Shown: positions 28,803 through 38,317 of the stretch, in pieces
How positions within the stretch are numbered: the stretch's first letter is position 1
Layout of the letters: each line of letters opens with the position of its first letter
NCBI GenBank assembly: GCA_963832355.1
Contig: CAWHTX010000014.1
Location: 186,001 to 250,000 of the forward strand
Direction: 5' to 3'
DNA length: 64,000 bases
Source of the DNA: DATFVA01 sp963832355
Lineage (GTDB): Bacteria > Bacteroidota > Ignavibacteria > Ignavibacteriales > Ignavibacteriaceae
Position numbers and translations under genes: made by a program
The notes under the pieces: model-generated
Database searches by the model: none
What the model was told of the DNA's origin: nothing
The model's input: only the letters and a program-made list of their open reading frames with translations

Positions 28803-30174
28803 TTCCCTCGACATTATAATAATCATCCTTTTCTTCGGGATTGTCCTCCTCATAGGATTTATATCCGGCAGGATAACAAAAGGAGAGGCAGATGATTATC
28901 TGCTGTCGGGACGTAAGGTGGGACTTTTTCTTTTCATCCTTACAAACGTATCTACGTGGTACGGCGGTATCCTAGGGGTAGGGGAATTTACATACAGGTA
29001 TGGTGTAGCCAGCTGGTTCACCCAGGGATTTCCTTATTACGTCTTCGCATTTTTGTTTGCAATTTTCTTTGCAAAAAAGATCAGATCAGCTTCACTTTTT
29101 ACTATTCCTGATAAAATATCAGAAACCTACGGCCAGACTGCGGGTATGATCTCAGCTATTCTTGTTTTCGTACTGGTTTCTCCCGCACCCTATGTATTAA
29201 TGACGGCAAATCTCATCTCACTAATATTCCATACGGGGATCATTTTAAGTCTTTTTATTTCTGTCATTCTTTCAATGATCTACCTCCTGCAGGGAGGATT
29301 CCGTTCCAATGTATTAACTGATTCATTCCAGTTCTTTGTAATGTTCGGGGGATTTATGCTTATGCTGATCTTCTGCGGAATCAATTTTGGAGGTTATGAT
29401 TATTTATCTTCTTCTCTCCCGCAGACTCACCTTGAACTTACCGGAGGCGCATCACCGTTATTTATCGCAGTATGGTTCCTTATTGCTATGTGGACATTTG
29501 CGGACCCCGGTTTCCACCAGCGCTGCTATGCCGCAAAAAACGGAAATGTTGCCGTAAAAGGTATTATCATATCGATAGTTTTCTGGGCTTTATTTGACTT
29601 TCTCACTACATCAACAGGATTATTTGCCCGAGCAAGCCTTCCGGGAATAAAACAGCCGGTACTCTCATATCCGCTTCTTGCCGAGAAGATCCTGCCCCCG
29701 GGGATTAAGGGAATCTTCTATGCAGGCTTGTTTGCAACAATAATGTCTACTTCCAACAGCTTCCTTTTTCTAAGCGGCACTACCATCGGAAGGGACTTTA
29801 TATTCCGGTTGAGAAAAGGTGCATATGAACAAAAATTAAAAGCTTATACAATTACAGGTCTTATCATAAGCGGTCTTTTATCTATCCTGCTAGCTTATGC
29901 AATTCCATCTGTAATTGAGATCTGGTACACTCTTGGTTCCCTTTGCATTCCTGCCGTAATTCCCGCGGTCATCAGTTCCTACTATCCTAAGTTCCGGATC
30001 AGTAATAAAATGATGGTGATTGAAATGATTACTGCAGTCACACTGAGTACAACCTGGTATTTTTTAAGAGAGGTAGGACTTATCCTGGGGTTCCTTTATG
30101 AAATTGAACCAATGATAGTAGGTTTATTGACGGCAGTTATAATTCATCTGTACGGACTGAAAAAAACTGATTAA
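28789..30174 (+). CDS. Sodium:solute symporter (SSS family), predicted thiamine transporter
   Basis: A 461-aa inner-membrane protein with about 13 hydrophobic helices and the SSS features ADDYLLSGRKVGLFLFILTN near the N-terminus and YAGLFATIMSTSNSFLFLSG in the sodium-site helix. It overlaps thiamine pyrophosphokinase by 14 bp and lies under the TPP riboswitch. The Bacteroidota version of this operon more often uses PnuT, so an SSS carrier would be a replacement; SSS-type thiamine carriers have been predicted elsewhere (I recall the name ThiV). Substrate is inferred from context only. Convergent 4-bp overlap with terC. Confidence 0.85.
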   Translation: MISFNSLDIIIIILFFGIVLLIGFISGRITKGEADDYLLSGRKVGLFLFILTNVSTWYGGILGVGEFTYRYGVASWFTQGFPYYVFAFLFAIFFAKKIRSASLFTIPDKISETYGQTAGMISAILVFVLVSPAPYVLMTANLISLIFHTGIILSLFISVILSMIYLLQGGFRSNVLTDSFQFFVMFGGFMLMLIFCGINFGGYDYLSSSLPQTHLELTGGASPLFIAVWFLIAMWTFADPGFHQRCYAAKNGNVAVKGIIISIVFWALFDFLTTSTGLFARASLPGIKQPVLSYPLLAEKILPPGIKGIFYAGLFATIMSTSNSFLFLSGTTIGRDFIFRLRKGAYEQKLKAYTITGLIISGLLSILLAYAIPSVIEIWYTLGSLCIPAVIPAVISSYYPKFRISNKMMVIEMITAVTLSTTWYFLREVGLILGFLYEIEPMIVGLLTAVIIHLYGLKKTD

Positions 30175-31103
30175 CTCTTTCTTTCCGATCTTTTTTTGTG
30201 AACCAGTGAAAGAATAACAGATCCTGCAAGCAGTGATATTATTACACTCAAAGAAATTAAGGTGGGGATGTGGTAAAGATCGGAGATCATCATTTTAACA
30301 CCGACGTAAAATAAAATGATGGCGACGCCGTATTTGAGGTAAACGAAAAGGTCGACAATTCCTGCAAGCGAAAAGTATAATGCTCTTAATCCCAATATTG
30401 CAAATATATTTGAGGTGATTATTATGAACGGATCCCTCGTTATTGCTATAATAGCAGGGATGGAATCTACAGCAAAAACAATATCCGACGATTCAATTAA
30501 AAGCAGAGTGAGAAATACGGGAGTCGCATAAATGGTTCCGTTTCTTTTCGTAAAAAATTTCTTTCCTTTATAATCGGGCAGAATATTAAAAAACCTCCTG
30601 ATGAACCTGATAACGGGATGTTTCTCCCAGTCGATTTCCTTTTCCACCCCGAACGCCATCTTATAAGCTCCGTATAGAAGTATAGCTCCGAATACATAGA
30701 TTATAGGCTGGAAGAGATTTATTAATCCGACGCCGATTAGAATAAATATTATTCTTAACACTATCGCACTTAGTATTCCCCACTTCAGAACGTGGGGCTG
30801 GTTCTCATTTGCAATTCCCATCGTTTTAAATATCAGGAGGAATACGAACAGGTTATCGACTGACAGAGAATACTCGATCAGGTAGCCGGTTATGAATTCA
30901 AGACTGCGCTGGGAACCCTTTTCAAGAAAGAAATGTATTGCTACAAAAAAAAGGAGAGCGGTGCTTATCCAGACGCCGCTCCATATCAGACTTCTTTTTA
31001 ATCCTATTTTACCATGTCTATGATCTGTTACATATAAATCAATAATGATAATTATCAGTGCGAGTATTACAAATACTATCCAGAAAAAAAATTCGTTAAA
31101 CAA
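30171..31103 (-). CDS. TerC/Alx-family integral membrane protein
   Basis: A 310-aa protein with about nine helices. Family signatures are EYSLSVDNLFVFLLIF (with the acidic residue of the predicted metal-binding site) and IESSDIVFAVDSIPAI. Alx-type members export manganese or act in tellurite and metal homeostasis at the inner membrane. It follows pdaD by 14 bp on the same strand. No yybP-ykoY manganese riboswitch was seen upstream. Its stop overlaps the convergent symporter stop. Confidence 0.92.
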   Translation of the reverse strand: MFNEFFFWIVFVILALIIIIIDLYVTDHRHGKIGLKRSLIWSGVWISTALLFFVAIHFFLEKGSQRSLEFITGYLIEYSLSVDNLFVFLLIFKTMGIANENQPHVLKWGILSAIVLRIIFILIGVGLINLFQPIIYVFGAILLYGAYKMAFGVEKEIDWEKHPVIRFIRRFFNILPDYKGKKFFTKRNGTIYATPVFLTLLLIESSDIVFAVDSIPAIIAITRDPFIIITSNIFAILGLRALYFSLAGIVDLFVYLKYGVAIILFYVGVKMMISDLYHIPTLISLSVIISLLAGSVILSLVHKKRSERKS

Positions 31104-31117
31104 ATTTATTCACTCAG

Positions 31118-31663
31118 TTATGGTAAAAGAACTCCGATCGCAAGTACTGTAGTCCACAACCCGTTTTTATCGCCTTCGGCTGACTGGGTTATGTTGAATG
31201 ACCTTACGATCTTACCTGACATTTTATATTGGTTTTCTCTTTCACTCCAATCCGTATCGGGATTAAACTCAACTCCGAGAGTCGTTGCAAGCATAGTTGC
31301 TGCAAGGTCCTCTGCATATTCCCCGGCAACTTTTTCAGTTTCACCGAAAGGATGATGTTCTGAAAGGTATCCGTATTGTGAGGGATCGGCCGGAAGTGCT
31401 GCTCCTATTGAAGCTGCAATAAGTCTGTTAGGTTCGTTTGTTGAGTTTCGGGCCATAACCGCAAAGGTGATCTGGCCGGGGGAAAGTTCCTTTAACCCAT
31501 CTTCTTTGCTTATTTTTTTACAGCCTACGGGGTAGATGCTGCTGACTGTTACCAGGTTACATATTTCAACCCCTGCATTCCTGAGCGCAAGCTCGAATGA
31601 CTGCAGGTATTCTTTATGTCTGCCTACCCCTTTGGTAAAGAAAATTTTAGATGGGACATACAA
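31118..31663 (-). CDS. pdaD: Pyruvoyl-dependent arginine decarboxylase
   Basis: A 181-aa proenzyme that makes agmatine for polyamine synthesis. The self-processing site is VSSIYP: cleavage between S41 and S42 would turn S42 into the pyruvoyl cofactor. Other family stretches are FAVMARNSTNEPNRLIAAS, SEHHPFGET and LATTLGVEFNPD. Length matches the family found in archaea, Chlamydiae and the Chlorobi/Bacteroidota group. It lies 20 bp after tyrS and 14 bp before terC. No agmatinase or agmatine deiminase is in the window. Confidence 0.93.
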   Translation of the reverse strand: MYVPSKIFFTKGVGRHKEYLQSFELALRNAGVEICNLVTVSSIYPVGCKKISKEDGLKELSPGQITFAVMARNSTNEPNRLIAASIGAALPADPSQYGYLSEHHPFGETEKVAGEYAEDLAATMLATTLGVEFNPDTDWSERENQYKMSGKIVRSFNITQSAEGDKNGLWTTVLAIGVLLP

Positions 31664-31683
31664 TATATCATCTCCTTTCTAAG

Positions 31684-32898
31684 CTATGATGTGATTTTAA
31701 TAAACTTTCGTTTTCCAACTTTAAGAACTTTGGACTTCCCGAAGGTAATTTCCGCATTTATATCGCTGATCTTTTCACCATCGATCGATACGCCGCCCTG
31801 TGTTACAAGTCTCCTTGCTTCCCCCTTAGAGGAAGCAAAGTTTACCCTTACTATAAGATCGAGGATACCAATTCCGGTGTTATCGTCTAATTTTATTTCA
31901 GGGATATCATCGGGGATTTCTTTCTGAATAAAGATCTTATCGAATTCTTTTTCAGCTTCCTCTGAAGCATCCTTACTGTGATACATCCTGATAAGAACTT
32001 TTGCAAGCTGTCTTTTCAGATCGCGGGGATTAACCTTCTTCCCATCCAGCTGATTTTTTATCCCCGAAAGTTCCGCGTTTGGAATATTTGTTGCAAGTTC
32101 AAAATAAGTATATATCAGCTCATCGGGGATCGAGAGAGTCTTGCCGAACATATCACCAGGTGTATCAGAAACACCTATATAATTATTATATGACTTACTC
32201 ATTTTTTCAACCCCGTCGGTTCCAACCAGCAGGGGCATCGTTAGAATAACCTGGGGCTCAGAGTCGAATTCGCGTTGAATATCTCTACCGACAAGCAGGT
32301 TGAATTTCTGATCGGTTCCGCCAAGCTCGACATCGCTTTTTATTGCTACCGAATCCATAGCCTGGGCGAGAGGGTAGAGGAGTTCGTGCAGACTGATTGG
32401 TTCTCCGCTCTTAAACCTTTTAGTAAAATCATCTCTCTCCAGCATCCTCGCAACTGTATACTTTGAAGAGAGGCGAATTACATCCTCAAAGCTCATCTTG
32501 CCCAGCCACTCTGAATTGTAAACAATTTTTGTCTGCTCTTTATGGAGGATCTTTGATGCCTGCTCAAAATAAGTCTGACCGTTCTGTCGGGTTTCCTCAA
32601 GCGAGAGGGAAGGCCGGGTAACATTGCGGCCGGAAGGGTCACCGATCATACCCGTGAAATCGCCAATAATAAGTATAGCCTGATGCCCCAGTTCCTGGAA
32701 CTGCGCAAGTTTCCTCAAAACTACCGAATGGCCTATATGAAGATCCGGTCTGCTTGGATCGCATCCCAGTTTAATGTTCAGAGGAATATTTTTCTTTAAC
32801 GAATTTTCAAGTTTCTTTACAAGTTCATCTTCGGGAATAATTTCAAATGCACCTCTTTTAATAAGGTCCATCTGTTCATTAATAGCGGGAAAAGACAA
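31684..32898 (-). CDS. tyrS: Tyrosyl-tRNA synthetase
   Basis: A 404-aa class I synthetase charging tRNA-Tyr. HIGH is at residues 54-57 (DLHIGHSVVLRK), the second site is KMSKS (GVEKMSKSYNN), and a C-terminal S4 RNA-binding domain covers about residues 340-404 (LVTQGGVSIDGEKI). The overall pattern (PSRPDLHIGH, GDFTGMIGDPSG) fits the TyrZ-type bacterial subgroup. No T-box leader was seen upstream. First gene before pdaD-terC on the minus strand. Confidence 0.95.
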   Translation of the reverse strand: MSFPAINEQMDLIKRGAFEIIPEDELVKKLENSLKKNIPLNIKLGCDPSRPDLHIGHSVVLRKLAQFQELGHQAILIIGDFTGMIGDPSGRNVTRPSLSLEETRQNGQTYFEQASKILHKEQTKIVYNSEWLGKMSFEDVIRLSSKYTVARMLERDDFTKRFKSGEPISLHELLYPLAQAMDSVAIKSDVELGGTDQKFNLLVGRDIQREFDSEPQVILTMPLLVGTDGVEKMSKSYNNYIGVSDTPGDMFGKTLSIPDELIYTYFELATNIPNAELSGIKNQLDGKKVNPRDLKRQLAKVLIRMYHSKDASEEAEKEFDKIFIQKEIPDDIPEIKLDDNTGIGILDLIVRVNFASSKGEARRLVTQGGVSIDGEKISDINAEITFGKSKVLKVGKRKFIKITS

Positions 32899-33005
32899 TT
32901 TATCTCTCGGTTTATTAGTGAATTATTGAATCTTTGCATCCGTAAGATAGTACGAATGTTTAATGTATGGTAGTATGCCTGTCAACTAAAAACCCTCACT
33001 CAGTT

Positions 33006-33464
33006 CTAGTACTTAATATTTCTTTCCTGGTCGCGCTGCCTGTCTCGTTTTGCAATTGATTCACGTTTATCGTAAACCTTCTTACCTTTAGCAAGGGCAA
33101 GCTCAACTTTTACTTTTCCATTCCTGAAATATAATCTTAATGGAATTAATGTTAAGCCTTTTTCTTTAACTTTCCCTATTAATTTTTTGATCTCGCTCTT
33201 ATTAAGCAGCAGTTTCCGGGTTCTCGTGGGCTCATGGTTATTGATATTACCCTGTTCATAGATGCTGATATGAGCTCCGTAAAGCCAAACCTCACCATCC
33301 TTCAGGTTAGCGTAACTGTCAACCAGGTTAGCTTTTCCCTGTCTCAGGGCCTTCACCTCGGTTCCCAGAAGGACAATACCTGCCTCATAAGTCTGCAGGA
33401 TGGCATACTCGTGTCTTGCCTTCCTGTTTACGGTAATATTTTTCTCTTCGGTTTCTTTAGCCAT
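33006..33464 (-). CDS. smpB: tmRNA-binding protein SmpB
   Basis: A 152-aa ribosome-rescue factor that brings tmRNA to stalled ribosomes. It has the OB-fold pattern NRKARHEYAI, GIVLLGTEVKALRQGKANLVDSY in part, the RKLLLNKSEI segment, and the basic tail KGKKVYDKRESIAKRD. Full length. It lies about 107 bp upstream of tyrS on the same strand and is divergent from the maltose-type ABC genes. No ssrA (tmRNA) gene was recognised nearby. Confidence 0.95.
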   Translation of the reverse strand: MAKETEEKNITVNRKARHEYAILQTYEAGIVLLGTEVKALRQGKANLVDSYANLKDGEVWLYGAHISIYEQGNINNHEPTRTRKLLLNKSEIKKLIGKVKEKGLTLIPLRLYFRNGKVKVELALAKGKKVYDKRESIAKRDRQRDQERNIKY

Positions 33465-33694
33465 AATCTCACAAAATCAGGCATAAAACTTATTTTTATG
33501 TCCGGTTAAATGCAAATAATGAATCATCAAATGTACTATTATTCAATATAAAATTATAGAGAAAGAGTCAGGATGAACCAGAATTTTTAAAGTGCCTGGA
33601 TTTACACAATGGACTATCCCTGATTTCCCTTTAAACATTCTGACCCTTTACCTATTTTAACGCAGCTATTTTCCAGCTATTTTCCAGGTATTTA

Positions 33695-35911
33695 ATGATC
33701 AGACCAAAATATCTTTTCCTGCTATTCATCTTAACTACCTCTTTTTTCTCGGGATGTGCGCATAAAGAACCGGAAAACCAGATAGTCATCTGGCATAATA
33801 TGCGTCCCGAAGAAAAGAACGTTCTGCAGAACCAGATTGATGAGTACATGAAGCTTCATCCCGGGATAAAGATAATTCAGCTGTATAAAGAAACCGAGGA
33901 GATGAGGTCGGGTTATATTGTTGCAGCGATAGGCGGACAGGGACCTGATCTTATATACGGCCCCTCAGACCAGGTTGGACCATTTGCCGACATGGAGATC
34001 ATTAAGCCGCTCGAGAATATTTTTTCGAAGGAATACCTTTCTCACTTTAACGACAAAGCTCTTATAACTTATAAAGGTCATTTGTGGCAGCTTGCCGATA
34101 AGCTGGGGAACCATCTTACCCTTGTTTATAACAAGGACCTGGTTCCGGTTCCACCGAAAACTGATAAAGAGCTTATTGAGATAGGGAAGAAACTTACCAA
34201 AGATATTAACGGTGACGGCAGGATCGATCAATACGGTCTTGTATGGAATTATACTGAGCCTTACTTCTTTATTCCTTTCCTTACCGGTTTCGGAGGCTGG
34301 GTGCTCGATAGTACTGATACGCCCACGCTTAATACACCAGCTATGGTAAACGCACTAAATTTCATTGCTGATCTGCGTGACAAATACAAGATCATTCCCG
34401 GTGAAGCAGATTATGATATAGCGGATGTACTGTTTAAAGAGGGGAAGGCAGGGATGATCATTAATGGTGACTGGTCATGGTCAAGCTATGGTAATGCCGG
34501 CATCAATTATGGGATTTCTATACTGCCTTTGATGACCGAGACAGGAAAATATGCTACCCCGATGGTAGCCCCCAAAGGGTATTCAATAAATAAAAATGTC
34601 AGCAGCGAAAAGCTGGGTGAGATTAAAGATCTGCTGAAGTTTCTAATGAGTCCCGATAAACAGCTGGAAACCGCACTTGAAGTAAAAACATTCCCGAGCA
34701 GAACAGAACTCTATTCCAACCCTAAGCTGGCCAATGATGAAATTTTTATTAACTCGAAGAACCAGATTGATCACGGCATTGCACTTCCGATTGTTACCGA
34801 AATGAGGGCAATATGGGATGCTATGCGTCCTGCTTATCAGGCTGTGCTTGGAGGAGCAATTACTCCTCAGAAAGCTGCAAAACAGATGCAGGAAGATGCA
34901 GTAAAAAAGATTAAGGAGCTGAGAGAGGATTATGTTGACCCGGTCGGCAGAACTGTTGTCTTTATAATTTTTGGTGCTGCAGTGTTCGCCCTGCTGTTCT
35001 TCACAAGAAAAAGTCTTTTAGCGTTCTTCAAAAACTTTAAACGGGATAAGTTTGCTTACTACCTGCTGATGCCGGCGATGATCATAATGATCGCGGTGAT
35101 CCTTTATCCGTTTATTTATAATATTATTCTATCCGTCTCAAATATGAGTCTTGCTCATATAAACGACTGGAGCATTGTAGGGTTTTACCAGTATGCGAAA
35201 GTCTTTGCGGAACCGCAGTTCTATGAATTCTTCCTGAAGACAATCATATGGACGGGAACAAACATCGTCTTTCATGTAGTACTTGGTGTTACACTGGCTC
35301 TGTTGATAAACAGAAGTCTGCCCGGTTCGGGCGTTTTCAGAACTCTGCTGATTCTCCCCTGGGCAATACCGCAGTATATCGTTGCTTTAACCTGGAGGGG
35401 AATGTTCAATTATGAGTACGGAGCAATAAACCTGATTATTGTAAAGTTCCTTTCGATGTCGCCTGTTGAATGGCTGAAGTCACCTGTAGAAGCCTTTATG
35501 GCAGTAATCATAACTAATATATGGCTTGGCTTCCCCTTTATGATGATAATAGCTCTTGGTGCACTGCAGAGCATCCCGAAAGAATTATATGAAGCAGCCG
35601 ATATAGACGGAGCCAGGTGGTATCATAAATTAAAGTCGATAACAATTCCGCTTATAAAACCGGTAATGATCCCGGCAATCACGCTTGGGGTTATATGGAC
35701 ATTTAATAATATTAACGTGGTCTGGCTGGTAAGCAATGCCGGAGAACCATCGGATAAAACTCATATTCTTGTTTCATTTGTATATAAGGCGGCATTTAAT
35801 TTATATCGGTACGGATACGCAGCTGCTTTCAGTGTAGTTATATTTTTAATTCTCCTTGCGTTCGGATTAACCTTCTTAAGGAGAACAAAGGCAACAGAAT
35901 CGATTTATTAA
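33695..35911 (+). CDS. Fused solute-binding lipoprotein and MalF-type ABC permease
   Basis: A 738-aa fusion. The N-terminal signal ends in the lipobox FFSGC (C21). Residues about 28-405 are a family-1 (MalE-like) binding protein (VIWHNMRPEEKNVL, EGKAGMIINGDWSWSS). A helix at about 425-442 leads to a MalF-type permease (about 450-738) with EAA loop EAADIDGARWYHKLKSITIP. Binding proteins are normally separate, so a tethered receptor is implied. It is followed 45 bp later by the MalG-type permease. No ATPase is present; a shared MsmX/UgpC-like ATPase elsewhere is assumed. Maltose or maltodextrin is the likely substrate class. Confidence 0.9.
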   Translation: MIRPKYLFLLFILTTSFFSGCAHKEPENQIVIWHNMRPEEKNVLQNQIDEYMKLHPGIKIIQLYKETEEMRSGYIVAAIGGQGPDLIYGPSDQVGPFADMEIIKPLENIFSKEYLSHFNDKALITYKGHLWQLADKLGNHLTLVYNKDLVPVPPKTDKELIEIGKKLTKDINGDGRIDQYGLVWNYTEPYFFIPFLTGFGGWVLDSTDTPTLNTPAMVNALNFIADLRDKYKIIPGEADYDIADVLFKEGKAGMIINGDWSWSSYGNAGINYGISILPLMTETGKYATPMVAPKGYSINKNVSSEKLGEIKDLLKFLMSPDKQLETALEVKTFPSRTELYSNPKLANDEIFINSKNQIDHGIALPIVTEMRAIWDAMRPAYQAVLGGAITPQKAAKQMQEDAVKKIKELREDYVDPVGRTVVFIIFGAAVFALLFFTRKSLLAFFKNFKRDKFAYYLLMPAMIIMIAVILYPFIYNIILSVSNMSLAHINDWSIVGFYQYAKVFAEPQFYEFFLKTIIWTGTNIVFHVVLGVTLALLINRSLPGSGVFRTLLILPWAIPQYIVALTWRGMFNYEYGAINLIIVKFLSMSPVEWLKSPVEAFMAVIITNIWLGFPFMMIIALGALQSIPKELYEAADIDGARWYHKLKSITIPLIKPVMIPAITLGVIWTFNNINVVWLVSNAGEPSDKTHILVSFVYKAAFNLYRYGYAAAFSVVIFLILLAFGLTFLRRTKATESIY

Positions 35912-35956
35912 AATCATCTTTGTGTCTTAGCGGCAAAACTTTAAAAAACTAAAAAT

Positions 35957-36790
35957 ATGAACAGAAAAAAATTACTTGCAGACATACTAACTTATTTATT
36001 CCTTATCGTCTTTACCGTTGTTGCGTTATACCCGGTTATAAATGTGTTTACTATTTCAATAAGACCGAACGACAGGCTCTTATCAACTTCATTGTCCATC
36101 ATTCCTGATAATGCCACTTTTAAGCAGTATGTTGAACTCTTTACAAACAGACCTTTCCTGCTCTGGGTCTGGAACAGCACTATTGTTTCTTTCGTTGTAA
36201 CCGTAACCGGTGTAGCATTGGCTTCTACCGCAGGATATGCATTGTCAAGATTTCAGTTCATTGGAAAGCAGTTCAGTTTGCTGGGACTGCTTACAACCCA
36301 GATGTTTCCCGCTACAATGCTTTTACTTCCCATGTATATCATGCTAATCAAACTGGGATTGATCAACAGCTACCTTGGAATAATTATCGTCTATTCTGCA
36401 ACTGCACTTCCTTTCTGCGTATGGCAGATGAAAGGATATTATGATACTATTCCTTTGAGTCTTGAAGAAAGTGCGCGTATAGACGGCTGCAACAGGTGGC
36501 AGGCATTTTATAAAATAATTTTCCCTTTAGCGGCACCTGCTTTGGTTATCACCGCACTATTTTCATTTATGACTGCGTGGTCCGAGTATATAGTTGCTGC
36601 CCAGGTACTTCAGGATACATCATTGTATACACTGCCGCTGGGACTAAAATCATTTCAGTCGAACTTAACAACCGAGTGGGGTTTATACGCAGCTGCCGCC
36701 CTAATTGTTAGCATTCCCGTAGTTGCTTTATTCATCATACTCAGCAAATGGCTGGTATCGGGATTAACACTGGGCAGTGTAAAAGGTTAG
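35957..36790 (+). CDS. MalG-type ABC sugar permease
   Basis: A 277-aa carbohydrate permease with six helices and the EAA loop ESARIDGCNRWQAFYKIIFP at about residues 177-196. It pairs with the MalF half of the preceding fusion. Terminal GLTLGSVKG resembles the MalG C-terminal tail that inserts between the ATPases. Convergent with the MFS transporter, whose stop abuts this one (36790/36791). Confidence 0.92.
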   Translation: MNRKKLLADILTYLFLIVFTVVALYPVINVFTISIRPNDRLLSTSLSIIPDNATFKQYVELFTNRPFLLWVWNSTIVSFVVTVTGVALASTAGYALSRFQFIGKQFSLLGLLTTQMFPATMLLLPMYIMLIKLGLINSYLGIIIVYSATALPFCVWQMKGYYDTIPLSLEESARIDGCNRWQAFYKIIFPLAAPALVITALFSFMTAWSEYIVAAQVLQDTSLYTLPLGLKSFQSNLTTEWGLYAAAALIVSIPVVALFIILSKWLVSGLTLGSVKG

Positions 36791-38317
36791 TTATTTTATT
36801 TCATCAACATCTTTTACAAACATTACCATTATCCCTGCGAAGATCATTGAGGCCCCGCCAAGCAGTAATGCATATATTGCTTCGCCGCCGAAAGGCACTC
36901 TTACAAACCATCCGAGTATGGCTGCTGCAGTGATCTGAGGTATCACAATAAAGAAATTGAAGATGCCCATATAAACACCCATCTTTTCGGGAGGAATTGA
37001 TCCTGCCAGAATTGCATATGGCATTGCAAGGATTGAAGCCCAGGCGAGTCCAATTCCTAGTTCAGAAATAAGAAGGAGATCGGGATTCTGGATGACATAA
37101 AAAGATGCGAACGAAATTCCGCCTATAACGAGACTGATCATATGCACGCTTTTTCTGCTGGTCCTTTTTGCAAGCCAGACCAGAACAAAGGCCATTACAG
37201 CTGCAAATCCATTATAAACCGACATCAGCACTCCAACCCAGTCGGCTCCTTTATTAAATAACTCCGAAGTAGGGTCAGTGGCACCGAATATATGGTGGGT
37301 AACCGCAGGAGTAGTATAGATCCACATTGCAAATAACGCAAACCATGAGAAGAACTGAACTACCGCAAGCTGCTTCATAGTAACAGGCATCTTATATAGG
37401 TCGTTCGTGACGACTACGAATCCGTTCCTCACATTTCCCGATTTCGTCATCAGTCCTGCTATCCATTGTACGATACCGAATGCCAATAATCCGAGAAATA
37501 ATACATACAATCCAAAATCATTCTCTTTCAGCACGAAGTACAATATGGCAGAACATACTACACCAACAGCGAACCATATTGTGCCGTTCCTGAAAAATTT
37601 TGAAGCTGAAACATCTTCAGGTCTGATTACCTTGTTTTTCTGCAGTGCTGCTTCATCTTCAGCGAATTTTTTCAGTTCCTCCGGCGGATATTCTTTTGTT
37701 GTAGCTACTGTCCATAAAACAGCCAGGAAGAAAATCGCCCCTCCGATGTAAAATGAGAATTTAACGGAATCGGGGATCTGACCTGCAGGCGCAGTATTAG
37801 CAATGCTGAACCAGTTTGTGAGCATATAAGGAAGAGCGGATGCTACCACGGCACCAATCCCTATGAAAAAGCTCTGCATTGAGTAGCCGATGGTCCGCTG
37901 TTCGGATGGCAAATTATCGGCAACAAATGCCCTGAAGGGCTCCATCGAAATATTTATTGATGCATCCATAATCCAGAGCATACCGGCAGCAACCCAGAGG
38001 ACAGGGGAGTTAGGCATAAAGATAATAGCTGTAGACGCCAGAATCGCACCGCCAAAAAAGTAAGGCCTTCTTCTGCCAAGTCTTGTCCATGTCTTATCGC
38101 TGAAATGTCCTATTATCGGCTGTATTATTAACCCGGTTACCGGTGCGGCAATCCACAGGATCGGGATAGAATCGATATCAGCACCTAGCGTTTCAAAAAT
38201 TCTGCTTACATTAGCGTTTTGAAGTGCGAAGCCGAACTGGATGCCGAGGAATCCGAAACTCATGTTCCAGATCTGCCAGAAGCTTAAGCGGGGTTTTTGC
38301 ATTTGCCTGTTCCTCAA
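36791..38317 (-). CDS. MFS sugar transporter (maltose/sucrose-carrier-like)
   Basis: A 508-aa major facilitator with 12 helices and an inserted cytoplasmic loop (about residues 210-245, Lys/Glu-rich). DKTWTRLGRRRPYFFGGA is the conserved loop 2-3 motif, close to plant sucrose and bacterial maltose carriers (GPH/SLC45-like). The N-terminus SFWQIWNMSFGFLGIQFGFAL is typical of that group in Bacteroidota. It lies next to a maltose-type ABC system on the opposite strand, so the locus is probably devoted to oligosaccharide uptake. Confidence 0.88.
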   Translation of the reverse strand: MRNRQMQKPRLSFWQIWNMSFGFLGIQFGFALQNANVSRIFETLGADIDSIPILWIAAPVTGLIIQPIIGHFSDKTWTRLGRRRPYFFGGAILASTAIIFMPNSPVLWVAAGMLWIMDASINISMEPFRAFVADNLPSEQRTIGYSMQSFFIGIGAVVASALPYMLTNWFSIANTAPAGQIPDSVKFSFYIGGAIFFLAVLWTVATTKEYPPEELKKFAEDEAALQKNKVIRPEDVSASKFFRNGTIWFAVGVVCSAILYFVLKENDFGLYVLFLGLLAFGIVQWIAGLMTKSGNVRNGFVVVTNDLYKMPVTMKQLAVVQFFSWFALFAMWIYTTPAVTHHIFGATDPTSELFNKGADWVGVLMSVYNGFAAVMAFVLVWLAKRTSRKSVHMISLVIGGISFASFYVIQNPDLLLISELGIGLAWASILAMPYAILAGSIPPEKMGVYMGIFNFFIVIPQITAAAILGWFVRVPFGGEAIYALLLGGASMIFAGIMVMFVKDVDEIK

